A DNA stretch of 64,000 bases, taken from assembly GCF_050627025.1 (NCBI RefSeq), contig NZ_CP192472.1. The stretch is one strand, 5' to 3'. Source of the stretch: Variovorax paradoxus_P (GTDB lineage Bacteria; Pseudomonadota; Gammaproteobacteria; Burkholderiales; Burkholderiaceae_C). The translations under genes were made by a program, and so were the position numbers. Of this stretch, positions 8,362-16,557 are shown in pieces (positions within the stretch are counted from its first letter, which is position 1; every line of letters starts with the position of its first letter). A model generated the notes under the pieces. That model was not told the DNA's origin and searched no databases. It saw nothing but the letters and a program-made list of their open reading frames with translations.

Positions 8362-9555
8362 ATGAACGTCATTCGATTCACCGACCTCTGCGCGCAGGGC
8401 AAGGCCGCCGGCCAGCGCGTCTTCATCCGTGCCGACCTCAACGTGCCGCAGGACGATGCGGGCAACATCACCGAAGACACGCGCATTCGCGCCTCGGTGC
8501 CCTGCATCCAGCTGGCGCTCGACGCCGGCGCCGCCGTCATGGTGACCTCGCACCTGGGCCGCCCCACCGAAGGCGAGTTCAAGCCTGAAGACTCGCTGGC
8601 TCCCGTGGCCAAGCGCCTGGGCGAACTGCTTGGCCGGGACGTGCCGGTGGTGGCCAACTGGGTCGACGGCGTCGACGTGAAGCCCGGCCAGGTGGTGCTG
8701 CTCGAGAACTGCCGCGTCAACAACGGCGAGAAGAAAAACGACGAGGCTCTGGCCCGCAAGCTCGCCGCGCTCACCGACATCTACGTGAACGACGCGTTCG
8801 GCACCGCGCACCGCGCCGAAGCCACCACCTACGGCATTGCGCAGTTTGCCAAGGTGGCTGCGGCCGGCCCGCTGCTTGCCGCCGAGCTCGACGCCATTTC
8901 GAAGGCACTGGCCTTGCCCAAGCGGCCGCTCGTGGCCATCGTGGCCGGCTCCAAGGTGAGCACCAAGCTCACCATTCTCAAAAGCCTGTCGGCCAACGTC
9001 GACCAGCTGATCGTCGGCGGCGGCATCGCCAACACATTCATGCTTGCGGCCGGCCTCAAGATCGGCAAGTCGCTGGCCGAGCCTGACCTCGTCGACCAGG
9101 CCAAGGAAGTGATCGAATCCATGCGCGCACGCGGCGCCGACGTGCCGATTCCGGTGGACGTGGTCACGGCCAAGACCTTTGCGGCCGATGCGCCCGCCAC
9201 AGTAAAAGACGCGAGCAACGTGGCCGACGACGACCTGATCCTGGACATCGGCCCGAAGACCGCCGAGATTCTTTCGGCGCAACTGCGCGAGGCCGGCACC
9301 ATCGTCTGGAACGGCCCCGTGGGCGTGTTCGAGTTCGACACCTTTGCGGGCGGCACCAAAGCCATTGCGCAGGCCATTGCCGAAAGCAGCGCCTTCTCGA
9401 TTGCCGGCGGCGGGGACACGCTCGCGGCCATTGCCAAGTACGGCATCGAGAAGCAGGTTGGCTACATCTCGACCGGCGGCGGCGCCTTTCTCGAGGTGCT
9501 CGAGGGCAAGACCCTGCCGGCCTTCGAAATCCTTGCCAAGCGTGCTGCGGGCTGA
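8362..9555 (+). CDS. pgk: Phosphoglycerate kinase
   Basis: A 397-residue glycolytic enzyme converting 1,3-bisphosphoglycerate and ADP to 3-phosphoglycerate and ATP. It shows the PGK signature VFIRADLNVPQDDAGNITED near the N-terminus, TSHLGRPTEG, and the C-terminal nucleotide site with IAGGGDTLAA. The start MNVIRFTD at 8362 matches the family N-terminus; the upstream in-frame ATG would add 12 poorly matching residues. It is followed by pyk. Confidence 0.97.
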   Translation: MNVIRFTDLCAQGKAAGQRVFIRADLNVPQDDAGNITEDTRIRASVPCIQLALDAGAAVMVTSHLGRPTEGEFKPEDSLAPVAKRLGELLGRDVPVVANWVDGVDVKPGQVVLLENCRVNNGEKKNDEALARKLAALTDIYVNDAFGTAHRAEATTYGIAQFAKVAAAGPLLAAELDAISKALALPKRPLVAIVAGSKVSTKLTILKSLSANVDQLIVGGGIANTFMLAAGLKIGKSLAEPDLVDQAKEVIESMRARGADVPIPVDVVTAKTFAADAPATVKDASNVADDDLILDIGPKTAEILSAQLREAGTIVWNGPVGVFEFDTFAGGTKAIAQAIAESSAFSIAGGGDTLAAIAKYGIEKQVGYISTGGGAFLEVLEGKTLPAFEILAKRAAG

Positions 9556-9585
9556 TTTTTCGCGCCGCGCAGCGGTGTCCACTTC

Positions 9586-9621
9586 CTGTAGTCACACAAA
9601 GTGTATACAGTAGCGGATACA
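9586..9621. promoter_or_regulatory. Cluster of inverted repeats upstream of pyk
   Basis: Several nested inverted repeats occupy the pgk-pyk gap: CTGTA (9586-9590) with TACAG (9606-9610), ACAC-AAA-GTGT (9594-9604), and TGTATAC (9602-9608) with GGATACA (9615-9621). Such density suggests binding of a dimeric repressor or activator of pyk. No protein is assigned. Confidence 0.45.
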
Positions 9622-9638
9622 AAATGGAGACAAGCTCA

Positions 9639-11087
9639 ATGATCACGGATCGCCTTCCCCGCCACGCCACCAAGATCGTCGCCACGCTCGGCCCGGCTTC
9701 CAATACGCCCGAGCTGCTGGAGCAGATGATCCTGAACAAGGTCAGCGTGGTGCGGCTCAACTTCAGCCATGGCACGGCGCAAGACCACATCGACCGCGCC
9801 GCCATGGTGCGTGAAGCCGCCCGCAAGATCGGCCGCGAAGTGGCGATCATGGCCGACCTGCAAGGCCCCAAGATCCGCGTCGGCAAGTTTGCGCAGGGCA
9901 AGGTCTGGCTGGAGCCGGGCGCGAAGTTCGTGCTCGACGCCTCGCGCACCGAGCCGGGCGACGCCGACGCCGTCGGCCTCGACTACAAGGACCTGCCGCG
10001 CGACGTGCGCCCCGGCGACAGGCTGCTGCTGAACGACGGCCTCATTGTGCTCACGGTCGACGCGGTGCGCGGCGAAGCGGTGCACACCACCGTGAAGCTC
10101 GGCGGCGAACTCTCCAACAACAAGGGCATCAACAAGCAGGGCGGCGGGCTCACGGCGCCGGCGCTTACGGCCAAGGACATGGAAGACATCAAGACTGCCA
10201 TGAGCTTCCAGGCCGACTACGTGGCGGTGAGCTTTCCCAAGAACGCCACCGACATGGAAATGGCGCGCCAGTTGTGCAACGTGGCCGCTGCCGAGTACGG
10301 CCACAAGCCCGGACTCATTGCCAAGATCGAGCGCGCCGAGGCAATCCCCAAGCTGGAAGAAATCCTCCGCGCCAGCGACGGCATCATGGTGGCGCGCGGC
10401 GACCTGGCCGTTGAAGTCGGCAACGCTGCCGTGCCCGCGCTGCAGAAAAAAATGATCCGCATGGCGCGCGACATGGACAAGGTGGTGATCACCGCAACCC
10501 AGATGATGGAGTCGATGATCACCAACCCCGTGCCCACGCGCGCCGAGGTGAGCGACGTGGCCAACGCCGTGCTCGACGGCACCGACGCCGTCATGCTCTC
10601 GGCCGAAACCGCCTCGGGCCGTTACCCACTCGAAACCGTCCAGGAGATGAGCCGCATCTGCGAAGCCGCTGAATCGGCCGAGGACCAGACGCTCGACGCA
10701 GACTTCAGCGGCAAGACCTACAGCCGCATCGACCAATCCATTGCCATGGGTGCGCTGTTTACCGCGCACCACCTGGGCGCCAAGGCGATCGTGGCGCTCA
10801 CCGAATCGGGCTCCACCCCGCTGTGGATGAGCCGCCACCGCGCGCACATTCCGATGTACGCATTGACCTCGCGCCTCGCCACGCAGCGCCGCATGGCGCT
10901 CTACCGCAACGTGCGCCCGCTGCTGATGGATTCGGAGAGCGACCGCGACACCGCGCTCGAACAGGCCGAAGCCCACCTGAAGAAGCGCGGCATCGTGCAG
11001 ACCGGCGACGTCTATGCGATTACCTGTGGTGAACCGATGGGTGCCCCGGGCGGCACCAACATGCTCAAGATCTGCCGCGCCAGCTGA
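9639..11087 (+). CDS. pyk: Pyruvate kinase
   Basis: A 482-residue enzyme that converts phosphoenolpyruvate and ADP to pyruvate and ATP. Visible motifs are TKIVATLGPAS, the metal/PEP site LIAKIERAEAI, MVARGDLAVE and the ATQMMESMI segment, plus a C-terminal regulatory domain. ATG 9639 is chosen because GGAGA sits about 9 bases upstream; the in-frame ATG at 9624 has no Shine-Dalgarno. It lies downstream of pgk with an 83-base gap carrying inverted repeats. Confidence 0.96.
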   Translation: MITDRLPRHATKIVATLGPASNTPELLEQMILNKVSVVRLNFSHGTAQDHIDRAAMVREAARKIGREVAIMADLQGPKIRVGKFAQGKVWLEPGAKFVLDASRTEPGDADAVGLDYKDLPRDVRPGDRLLLNDGLIVLTVDAVRGEAVHTTVKLGGELSNNKGINKQGGGLTAPALTAKDMEDIKTAMSFQADYVAVSFPKNATDMEMARQLCNVAAAEYGHKPGLIAKIERAEAIPKLEEILRASDGIMVARGDLAVEVGNAAVPALQKKMIRMARDMDKVVITATQMMESMITNPVPTRAEVSDVANAVLDGTDAVMLSAETASGRYPLETVQEMSRICEAAESAEDQTLDADFSGKTYSRIDQSIAMGALFTAHHLGAKAIVALTESGSTPLWMSRHRAHIPMYALTSRLATQRRMALYRNVRPLLMDSESDRDTALEQAEAHLKKRGIVQTGDVYAITCGEPMGAPGGTNMLKICRAS

Positions 11088-11097
11088 TTGAACTGAC

Positions 11098-12114
11098 TCA
11101 GCCGTTCCTGAACAGAAAGCTGTAGGCGTTCAAGGCCGGCACGCCGCCCAGGTGCGCGTACAGCACCTTCGAACCGGCCGGAAATCCGCCGAGCCGCACC
11201 TTCTCGATCATTCCGTGCATCGACTTGCCCTCGTAGACGGGGTCGGTCAGCATGCCTTCCAGGCGCGCGCAAAGGCGAATCGCTTCCAGCGTGCCTTCAT
11301 TGGGCAAGCCGTATTCAGGGCCGCCGAAGCGGCGGTCGAGCACCACGTCCTTGTCGGTGATGTCGCGGCCCAACTCGACCAGTTCGGCCGTGCCCTTGGC
11401 AATGCGCACGATCTGCTCGAAGGTCTGCTGCGGCTTGGCGGAGGCGTCTATGCCGATCACGCGGTCGGCGCGGCCATCGGCTGCAAAGCCCACCACCATG
11501 CCGGCCTGCGTGCTGCCCGTGACCGAGCAGGTCACGATGTAGTCGAACTTGAAGCCCAGTTCGGCCTCCTGCTGCCGCACCTCCTCCGCAAAGCCCACAA
11601 AGCCCAGGCCGCCGCGCGGATGTTCCGAGCAGCCGGCCGGAATCGGAAAGGGCTTGCCGCCCGCCTTGCGCACGTCGGCCATGGCCTCTTCCCAGCTCTT
11701 GCGAATGCCGATGTCGAAGCCCGCGCTGTCGAGCCGCACGTCGGCGCCCATGATGCGTGACATCTCGATGTTGCCAACCCGGTCGTACACCGCGTCCGAG
11801 TAGTTGACCCAGTTCTCCTGCACCAGCACGCATTTCAGGCCCAGGTGCGCGGCCACTGCGGCCACCTGCCGTGTCTGGTTCGACTGGATGCCGCCAATGG
11901 ACACCAGCGTGTCGTAGCCGCCCTCGAGCGCCTCGGGAATCAGGTATTCGAGCTTGCGGGTTTTGTTGCCGCCGAAGGCCAGGCCGCTGTTGCAGTCCTC
12001 GCGTTTGGCGTAGAGCTCGACCTCGCCGCCCAGGTGGGCGCTCAGGCGCTTGAGCGGGTGAATCGGCGTGGGGCCGAAGGTGAGTGCGTGGCGGGGAAAT
12101 TTCTTGAGATTCAT
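11098..12114 (-). CDS. acdS: 1-aminocyclopropane-1-carboxylate (ACC) deaminase
   Basis: A 338-residue PLP enzyme, the standard AcdS length. It cleaves ACC, the plant ethylene precursor, to 2-oxobutyrate and ammonia. PLP-binding Lys51 (GGNKTRK) and Ser78 are present. The residues that separate ACC deaminase from D-cysteine desulfhydrase are also right: Tyr294, Glu295 (DPVYEGKS) and Leu322 (HLGG). Divergence from an Lrp-type regulator matches acdR-acdS, so this is a genuine acdS rather than a dcyD homologue. It is typical of root-associated Variovorax. Confidence 0.96.
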   Translation of the reverse strand: MNLKKFPRHALTFGPTPIHPLKRLSAHLGGEVELYAKREDCNSGLAFGGNKTRKLEYLIPEALEGGYDTLVSIGGIQSNQTRQVAAVAAHLGLKCVLVQENWVNYSDAVYDRVGNIEMSRIMGADVRLDSAGFDIGIRKSWEEAMADVRKAGGKPFPIPAGCSEHPRGGLGFVGFAEEVRQQEAELGFKFDYIVTCSVTGSTQAGMVVGFAADGRADRVIGIDASAKPQQTFEQIVRIAKGTAELVELGRDITDKDVVLDRRFGGPEYGLPNEGTLEAIRLCARLEGMLTDPVYEGKSMHGMIEKVRLGGFPAGSKVLYAHLGGVPALNAYSFLFRNG

Positions 12115-12250
12115 CGGTGCTGCTCCAGAAAAGGGGTGACATCGATGGTAGGAAGAAGCTCTCGAAAGGTGCTTGCAAACTCTGGTGGAATTCCGGCGTA
12201 AAAAAAGACAAGATCGAGAGATCGAAGATATTTGATTCGCCAGGACCAAG
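12115..12250. promoter_or_regulatory. Divergent acdS-acdR control region
   Basis: A 136-base spacer between divergent acdS and acdR. It contains a direct repeat GATCGA-GA-GATCGA (12212-12225) and an AT-rich tract upstream of acdR. AGGA (12242-12245) is the probable acdR ribosome site. In known systems AcdR binds this spacer and ACC or leucine modulates it; the exact operator is not resolvable here. Confidence 0.5.
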
Positions 12251-12760
12251 ATGAGCACAACAAAGTTGCGTGCCTCGCCGGCACAGGCGGCCGAGGCGGC
12301 AGCGGAGCTGGACCGCACCGATCGCGCCATCCTTCGTGCGCTGCAGCGTGACGCCTCGGTGTCGAACGTGGCGCTGGCCGCCAAGGTCAACCTGAGTGCG
12401 CCGGCTTGCCTGCGCCGCGTGGAGCGGCTCAAGGCCTCGGGGCTCATCAAGGGCATCGTGGCACTGCTCGATGCCGACGCGCTCGAGCTAGGCATGCTGG
12501 TGATGATCGGCGTGGTGCTCGACCGTTCCACGCCCGACTCCTTCGCCGACTTTGAAAAGGCCGCGCAAAAGGTGTCGGGCTGCCTCGAATGCCATGTGGT
12601 CACGGGCGAGTTCGACTACTTCATGCTCGTGCGCACGCGCGACAACGACAGCTTCAACCGGTTGCATGCGGAGCAACTGCTGTACCTGCCCGGCGTGCGT
12701 CAGATCCGGACCTTCGTGGTGCTCAAGCAGGTCATGTCGACCACCCAGCTGCCGATCTGA
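12251..12760 (+). CDS. acdR: Lrp/AsnC family regulator of ACC deaminase
   Basis: A 169-residue Lrp-type protein. The N-terminal helix-turn-helix (LDRTDRAILRALQRD, then SAPACLRRVERL) is followed by a C-terminal RAM ligand-binding domain with VTGEFDYFMLVR. Its divergent position next to acdS is the conserved acdR-acdS arrangement, where AcdR activates acdS. An Ala-rich N-terminal extension of about 20 residues precedes the HTH. Confidence 0.92.
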   Translation: MSTTKLRASPAQAAEAAAELDRTDRAILRALQRDASVSNVALAAKVNLSAPACLRRVERLKASGLIKGIVALLDADALELGMLVMIGVVLDRSTPDSFADFEKAAQKVSGCLECHVVTGEFDYFMLVRTRDNDSFNRLHAEQLLYLPGVRQIRTFVVLKQVMSTTQLPI

Positions 12761-12843
12761 AGAGCCGATCGCGCAAGCGGCGCCTGCGACAGCGGCCTAA
12801 CCGGCGCTGTAAACCGGAAGGGCTTTTTCTGCGTACCAGCCAG

Positions 12844-13773
12844 ATGACCTTTCCCATGCCCGCGCCGGCGCGCAAGCTTCGCCGCGCCCTCGCCCTGTCT
12901 CTGGGGGCCGCAGCCATGGCGGCGCTGCCGGCCTGCTCGCCGCTCAGGCTCATCGACGGGCTCGTGCCCACGGGCACTTACGGGTTCCAGGGCGGCATTG
13001 CCTATGCCAAAGAGCCGCGCCAGCGGCTGGACGTGTACCAACCGCTGCCGGCGACGCTGCCTGAGCAGGGCGAGCGCCCGCTGGTGGTGTTCTTCTATGG
13101 CGGCGCATGGACCACAGGCGACCGCGCGAGCTACCGCTTTCTGGGCGAAGCGCTCGCCTCGCGGGGTGCCGTGGTGGTGGTGCCCGACTACGGCCTTTCG
13201 CCGCGCCATACCTACCCGGTGTTCGTGCGCGACAGCGCGCTGGCGGTCAAATGGGCGCTCGACAATGCCGCCCGGCTCGGCGCAGACCCGAAGCGCGTCT
13301 ACGTGATGGGCCACAGCTCCGGCGGCTACAACGCCGCCATGGTCGCGCTGGACGAACGCTGGCTGGCCGAGGCCGGCGCCAGTCCGAAGCAGCTGGCCGG
13401 CTGGATCGGGCTTGCCGGGCCGTACGACTTCCTGCCGATCGGCGACCCGGACGTGCGTGTCGCGTTCCACTGGCCCGACACCCCGCGCGACTCGCAGCCG
13501 ATCGCGCATGCGGGGGCTGCCTCGCCTCGCACATTGCTGCTGGCGGCTGCCAAGGACAACCTCGTCTACCCCGAGCCCAACACCCTGCGCATGGCCCGCA
13601 CGTTGCGCGACGCGGGCGTACCGGTAGAGGTTCATCTGTACGACAACCTGAGCCACGTCACGTTGATGGGCGCGTTTGCCAGGCCGATCCAGTGGCTCGG
13701 CGGCCCGGTGCTTCCCCCTGTCATCGATTTCCTCGGATTGCCGTCAGTGCCGTCCCACAAGGGGGCTCGATAG
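12844..13773 (+). CDS. Lipoprotein alpha/beta hydrolase (carboxylesterase, BD-FAE/HSL-like)
   Basis: A 309-residue secreted hydrolase. It has a basic N-terminus, a hydrophobic stretch and a lipobox LPAC (Cys31), so it should be a lipoprotein. The oxyanion-hole motif is FYGGAW (about 84-89), the nucleophile is Ser158 in GHSSGGY, and the catalytic His is probably in DNLSHVTLMG. It may de-esterify small esters or polysaccharide acyl groups. An alternative ATG lies at 12856. The stop overlaps a TAGAAT hexamer that could serve the fba promoter. Confidence 0.82.
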   Translation: MTFPMPAPARKLRRALALSLGAAAMAALPACSPLRLIDGLVPTGTYGFQGGIAYAKEPRQRLDVYQPLPATLPEQGERPLVVFFYGGAWTTGDRASYRFLGEALASRGAVVVVPDYGLSPRHTYPVFVRDSALAVKWALDNAARLGADPKRVYVMGHSSGGYNAAMVALDERWLAEAGASPKQLAGWIGLAGPYDFLPIGDPDVRVAFHWPDTPRDSQPIAHAGAASPRTLLLAAAKDNLVYPEPNTLRMARTLRDAGVPVEVHLYDNLSHVTLMGAFARPIQWLGGPVLPPVIDFLGLPSVPSHKGAR

Positions 13774-13837
13774 AATTGCGGCAGTTTTCTCTCGTCTTTC
13801 CGCCTTCTTTTTCCCCTATTTCCGCGAGGTATTTCCC

Positions 13838-14902
13838 ATGGCACTCGTCTCGATGCGCGAACTGCTGGACCACGCAGCCGCCAACGGCTACGGCATTCCG
13901 GCCTTCAACGTCAACAACCTCGAACAGGTCCAGGCCGTGATGGAGGCCGCCAAGGAAACCGGTGCGCCCGTCATCCTGCAAGCCAGCGCCGGCGCCCGCA
14001 AATACGCCGGTGAGGCCTTCATCAAGCACCTCATCCAGGCCGCGATCGAGCAGTACCCGAACATTCCGCTGGTGATGCACCAGGACCACGGCCAGAGCCC
14101 GGCCATCTGCCAGGGCGCCATCGACCTTGGCTTTTCATCCGTGATGATGGACGGCTCGCTCAAGGAAGACGGCAAGACGCCGGCCTCCTTCGAATACAAC
14201 GTCGACGTGACGCGCAAGGTCGTGCAGCTGGCCCACAAGGTCGGCGTGACGGTCGAAGGCGAACTGGGCTGCCTGGGTTCGCTCGAAACCGGCCTGGCCG
14301 GTGAAGAAGACGGCATTGGCGCCGAAGGCGTGCTCGATCACGCGGCGCTCCTCACCGACCCCGAGGAAGCGGCCCAGTTCGTGAAGGCCACGCAACTCGA
14401 TGCACTGGCCATTGCCATCGGCACCAGCCACGGCGCCTACAAGTTCACCCGCAAGCCCACGGGCGACATCCTGTCGATCTCGCGCGTGAAGGAAATCCAC
14501 GCCCGCCTGCCCAACACTCACCTGGTGATGCACGGCTCGTCGTCGGTGCCGCAAGACCTGCTCGAGATCATCCGCAAGTACGGCGGCAACATGAAGGAAA
14601 CCTACGGCGTGCCCGTCGAGGAAATCCAGGAAGCCATCAAGTACGGCGTGCGCAAGATCAACATCGACACCGACATTCGCCTGGCAATGACCGGCGCGGT
14701 GCGCAAGTTCCTGGCCGAGAACCCCGAGAAGTTCGACGCACGCGAATGGCTCAAGCCGGCGCGCGAAGCCGCCAAGCAGATCTGCAAGCAGCGCTACATC
14801 GAGTTCGGCTGCGAAGGCCAGGGCGCCAAGATCAAGGGCGAGACGCTGCAAGTGGTTGCCGCCAAGTACGCCAAGGGCGAGCTCGCGCAAGAAGTGGTCT
14901 GA
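13838..14902 (+). CDS. fba: Fructose-bisphosphate aldolase, class II
   Basis: A 354-residue Zn-dependent aldolase of the Calvin/glycolysis subtype common in Burkholderiales. It reversibly cleaves fructose 1,6-bisphosphate to DHAP and glyceraldehyde 3-phosphate. Metal and active-site segments visible are VMHQDHGQSP, GELGCLGSLETG, TSHGAYKF and VMHGSSSVPQDL. An intrinsic terminator follows at 14927. Together with pgk and pyk it makes a loose glycolysis cluster interrupted by acdS/acdR. Confidence 0.96.
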   Translation: MALVSMRELLDHAAANGYGIPAFNVNNLEQVQAVMEAAKETGAPVILQASAGARKYAGEAFIKHLIQAAIEQYPNIPLVMHQDHGQSPAICQGAIDLGFSSVMMDGSLKEDGKTPASFEYNVDVTRKVVQLAHKVGVTVEGELGCLGSLETGLAGEEDGIGAEGVLDHAALLTDPEEAAQFVKATQLDALAIAIGTSHGAYKFTRKPTGDILSISRVKEIHARLPNTHLVMHGSSSVPQDLLEIIRKYGGNMKETYGVPVEEIQEAIKYGVRKINIDTDIRLAMTGAVRKFLAENPEKFDAREWLKPAREAAKQICKQRYIEFGCEGQGAKIKGETLQVVAAKYAKGELAQEVV

Positions 14903-14926
14903 AGAAACTTTTTTCGCGATTCGCAG

Positions 14927-14950
14927 GCCACCGTTCGCGGTGGCTTTTTT
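14927..14950 (+). terminator. Intrinsic terminator after fba
   Basis: Perfect 7-base stem GCCACCG/CGGTGGC with a TTCG tetraloop, followed directly by six T. It lies 24 bases after the fba stop and should separate fba from purC. Confidence 0.9.
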
Positions 14951-15002
14951 CTGCGCGCACAATCCGTTTTTCCCGTCACCCGTTTCCGTACAGCATCGCC
15001 CC

Positions 15003-15908
15003 ATGACCACCGTCCACACCTCCTCCATCCAGAGCCTGCCCCTGCTTGCGCGCGGCAAGGTGCGCGACAACTACGCCGTCGGCGAAGACCGCATCCTGAT
15101 GGTCGCGAGCGACCGGCTCAGCGCCTTCGACGTGATCATGGGCGAGCCGATTCCGGGCAAGGGCGAAATCCTCACGCAAATGGCCCTGTGGTGGTTCGAA
15201 CGGCTCGGCCAGCTGTGCCCCAACCACCTGACGGGCGAGGCGCCCGAGAGCGTGGTTACCGCCGACGAGGTGCCGCAGGTCACCGGGCGTTCGATGCTCG
15301 TCAAGCGCCTGAAGCCGATTCCGGTCGAGGCCGTGGTGCGCGGCTACCTGGCCGGCAGCGGCTGGAAGGAATACCAGGAAAGCCGCTCTGTGTGCGGCGT
15401 GCCCCTGCCCGAAGGGCTCACCAACGCGAGCAAGCTGCCGCGCCCGATCTTCACGCCCGCCGCCAAGGCAGCGGCCGGCGAGCACGACGAGAACATCAGC
15501 TACGACCGCGTGGTCGAGATCGTCGGCCCCAAGCTGGCGCAGCAGATCCGCGAGACCAGCCTCGAGATCTACGAGACCGCCGCGCAGATCGCTCTTACCA
15601 AGGGAATGATCATTGCCGACACCAAGTTCGAATTTGGCCTGGACGAGGCCGGCACGCTGGTGCTGATGGACGAAGTGCTCACGCCCGACAGTTCGCGCTA
15701 TTGGCCGGTCGAGGGCTACCAGGCCGCGCTGGCGGCCGGCACCAATCCGCCGAGCTACGACAAGCAGTTTGTGCGCGACTGGCTCGAGGCCACCAAGATC
15801 AACGGCAAGCCCTGGGACAAGACGCCGCCCGCGCCGCGCCTGCCGGCCGAAGTCATTGAGAAAACTGCGGCCAAGTACCGCGAGGCGCTGGAGCGGCTCA
15901 CCGGCTGA
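15003..15908 (+). CDS. purC: SAICAR synthetase (phosphoribosylaminoimidazole-succinocarboxamide synthase)
   Basis: A 301-residue enzyme of purine synthesis that joins CAIR and aspartate using ATP. Motifs GKVRDNYAV, SDRLSAFDV and the C-terminal LVLMDEVLTPDSSRYW signature are clear. The length fits the longer proteobacterial/yeast-like PurC. It is transcribed on its own after the fba terminator and precedes purE/purK by about 1.6 kb. Confidence 0.96.
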   Translation: MTTVHTSSIQSLPLLARGKVRDNYAVGEDRILMVASDRLSAFDVIMGEPIPGKGEILTQMALWWFERLGQLCPNHLTGEAPESVVTADEVPQVTGRSMLVKRLKPIPVEAVVRGYLAGSGWKEYQESRSVCGVPLPEGLTNASKLPRPIFTPAAKAAAGEHDENISYDRVVEIVGPKLAQQIRETSLEIYETAAQIALTKGMIIADTKFEFGLDEAGTLVLMDEVLTPDSSRYWPVEGYQAALAAGTNPPSYDKQFVRDWLEATKINGKPWDKTPPAPRLPAEVIEKTAAKYREALERLTG

Positions 15909-15917
15909 ACTGGCTGG

Positions 15918-16370
15918 TCAGCGGCCCGCTGAACTCAGCGTGGCCACCGTCCGCCCGCTTGCATCGAGCAGCGCCAGCCGCCCGGGGCCGGCCAGCCTAT
16001 AGCTGGCGGTGGTCTGCAGCGCAGAGATGAATTGCGCTTCGTTGGCGCCGCGCACCGGGTCGGTGCAGGCCATGCGGGTAGAGGCCAGTTGGCCGATGGT
16101 CAGGGCGCTGCCGCTGCGCGTGAACGATCCCGACACGCGGTTGCAGCCGCCCGAGCCGCTGACGCGGCCGCTGCTGCGGTCGAACTGAATTTGCGCGTCG
16201 CCGCCGGGCGCCACGGGCTCGTTGCCCAGTTGAGCGAGGCGCCATACCGGCCCCTCGATCGGCTCGTCCAGGCTGATGCCGCTGCCGCAACCGGACAGCG
16301 CGGCCCCGAGGATGGCGGTCGCAAAAACGGGGAGCGCGAGGCGGGCGCGGTGGCGGGCGAGGAAACGCAT
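15918..16370 (-). CDS. META-domain lipoprotein (HslJ-like)
   Basis: A 150-residue small lipoprotein. The signal sequence ends in LSGC, then a META domain follows with WRLAQLGNEPV, FDRSSGRVSGSGGCNR and the Cys-containing RMACTDP segment. META proteins such as HslJ are linked to heat and novobiocin stress, but the biochemical role is unsettled. The ATG at 16370 has an AAGGA about 10 bases upstream. It converges with purC (9-base gap). Confidence 0.82.
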   Translation of the reverse strand: MRFLARHRARLALPVFATAILGAALSGCGSGISLDEPIEGPVWRLAQLGNEPVAPGGDAQIQFDRSSGRVSGSGGCNRVSGSFTRSGSALTIGQLASTRMACTDPVRGANEAQFISALQTTASYRLAGPGRLALLDASGRTVATLSSAGR

Positions 16371-16484
16371 GGCCGGATTTTCCTTCTCAATTGCAACAAG
16401 TTGAATCGCCGCCAATCGTATTCGACGGCGCCCGGGCTCGCCAATGCCGCGCCTTGTCAGCCCCGCTCAGAACCCATTGCACAA

Positions 16485-16511
16485 TAAAAAAGCGACCCGA
16501 AGATCGCTTTT
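16485..16511 (-). terminator. Intrinsic terminator after the thioredoxin-TPR gene
   Basis: Arms AAAAGCGA (16488-16495) and TCGCTTTT (16504-16511) form a perfect 8-base stem with an 8-base loop. Read on the minus strand it ends in a T-run, 47 bases beyond the stop of the thioredoxin-TPR gene. Confidence 0.8.
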
Positions 16512-16520
16512 CATGCGGTT

Positions 16521-16549
16521 GCGCACATCCATGCGCACATCCATGCGCA
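16521..16549. repeat. Short tandem repeat, 12-base unit
   Basis: Two perfect copies of GCGCACATCCAT (16521-16532 and 16533-16544) plus a partial third GCGCA lie between the thioredoxin-TPR stop and its terminator. It is non-coding by position. It may be a simple slippage repeat. Confidence 0.75.
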
Positions 16550-16557
16550 ATTGGCGG

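Noticed and set aside
11098..12114. D-cysteine desulfhydrase as the identity of the PLP enzyme
   Set aside because: Glu295 and Leu322 are the ACC deaminase residues, and acdR is divergent.
13771..13776. TAGAAT as the fba -10 box
   Set aside because: It overlaps the esterase stop codon and has no matching -35 at 16-18 bases, so it was not listed as a promoter.
16521..16549. Repeats that might suggest a CRISPR-like array
   Set aside because: The unit is only 12 bases, copies are directly adjacent with no spacers, and no cas genes are present.
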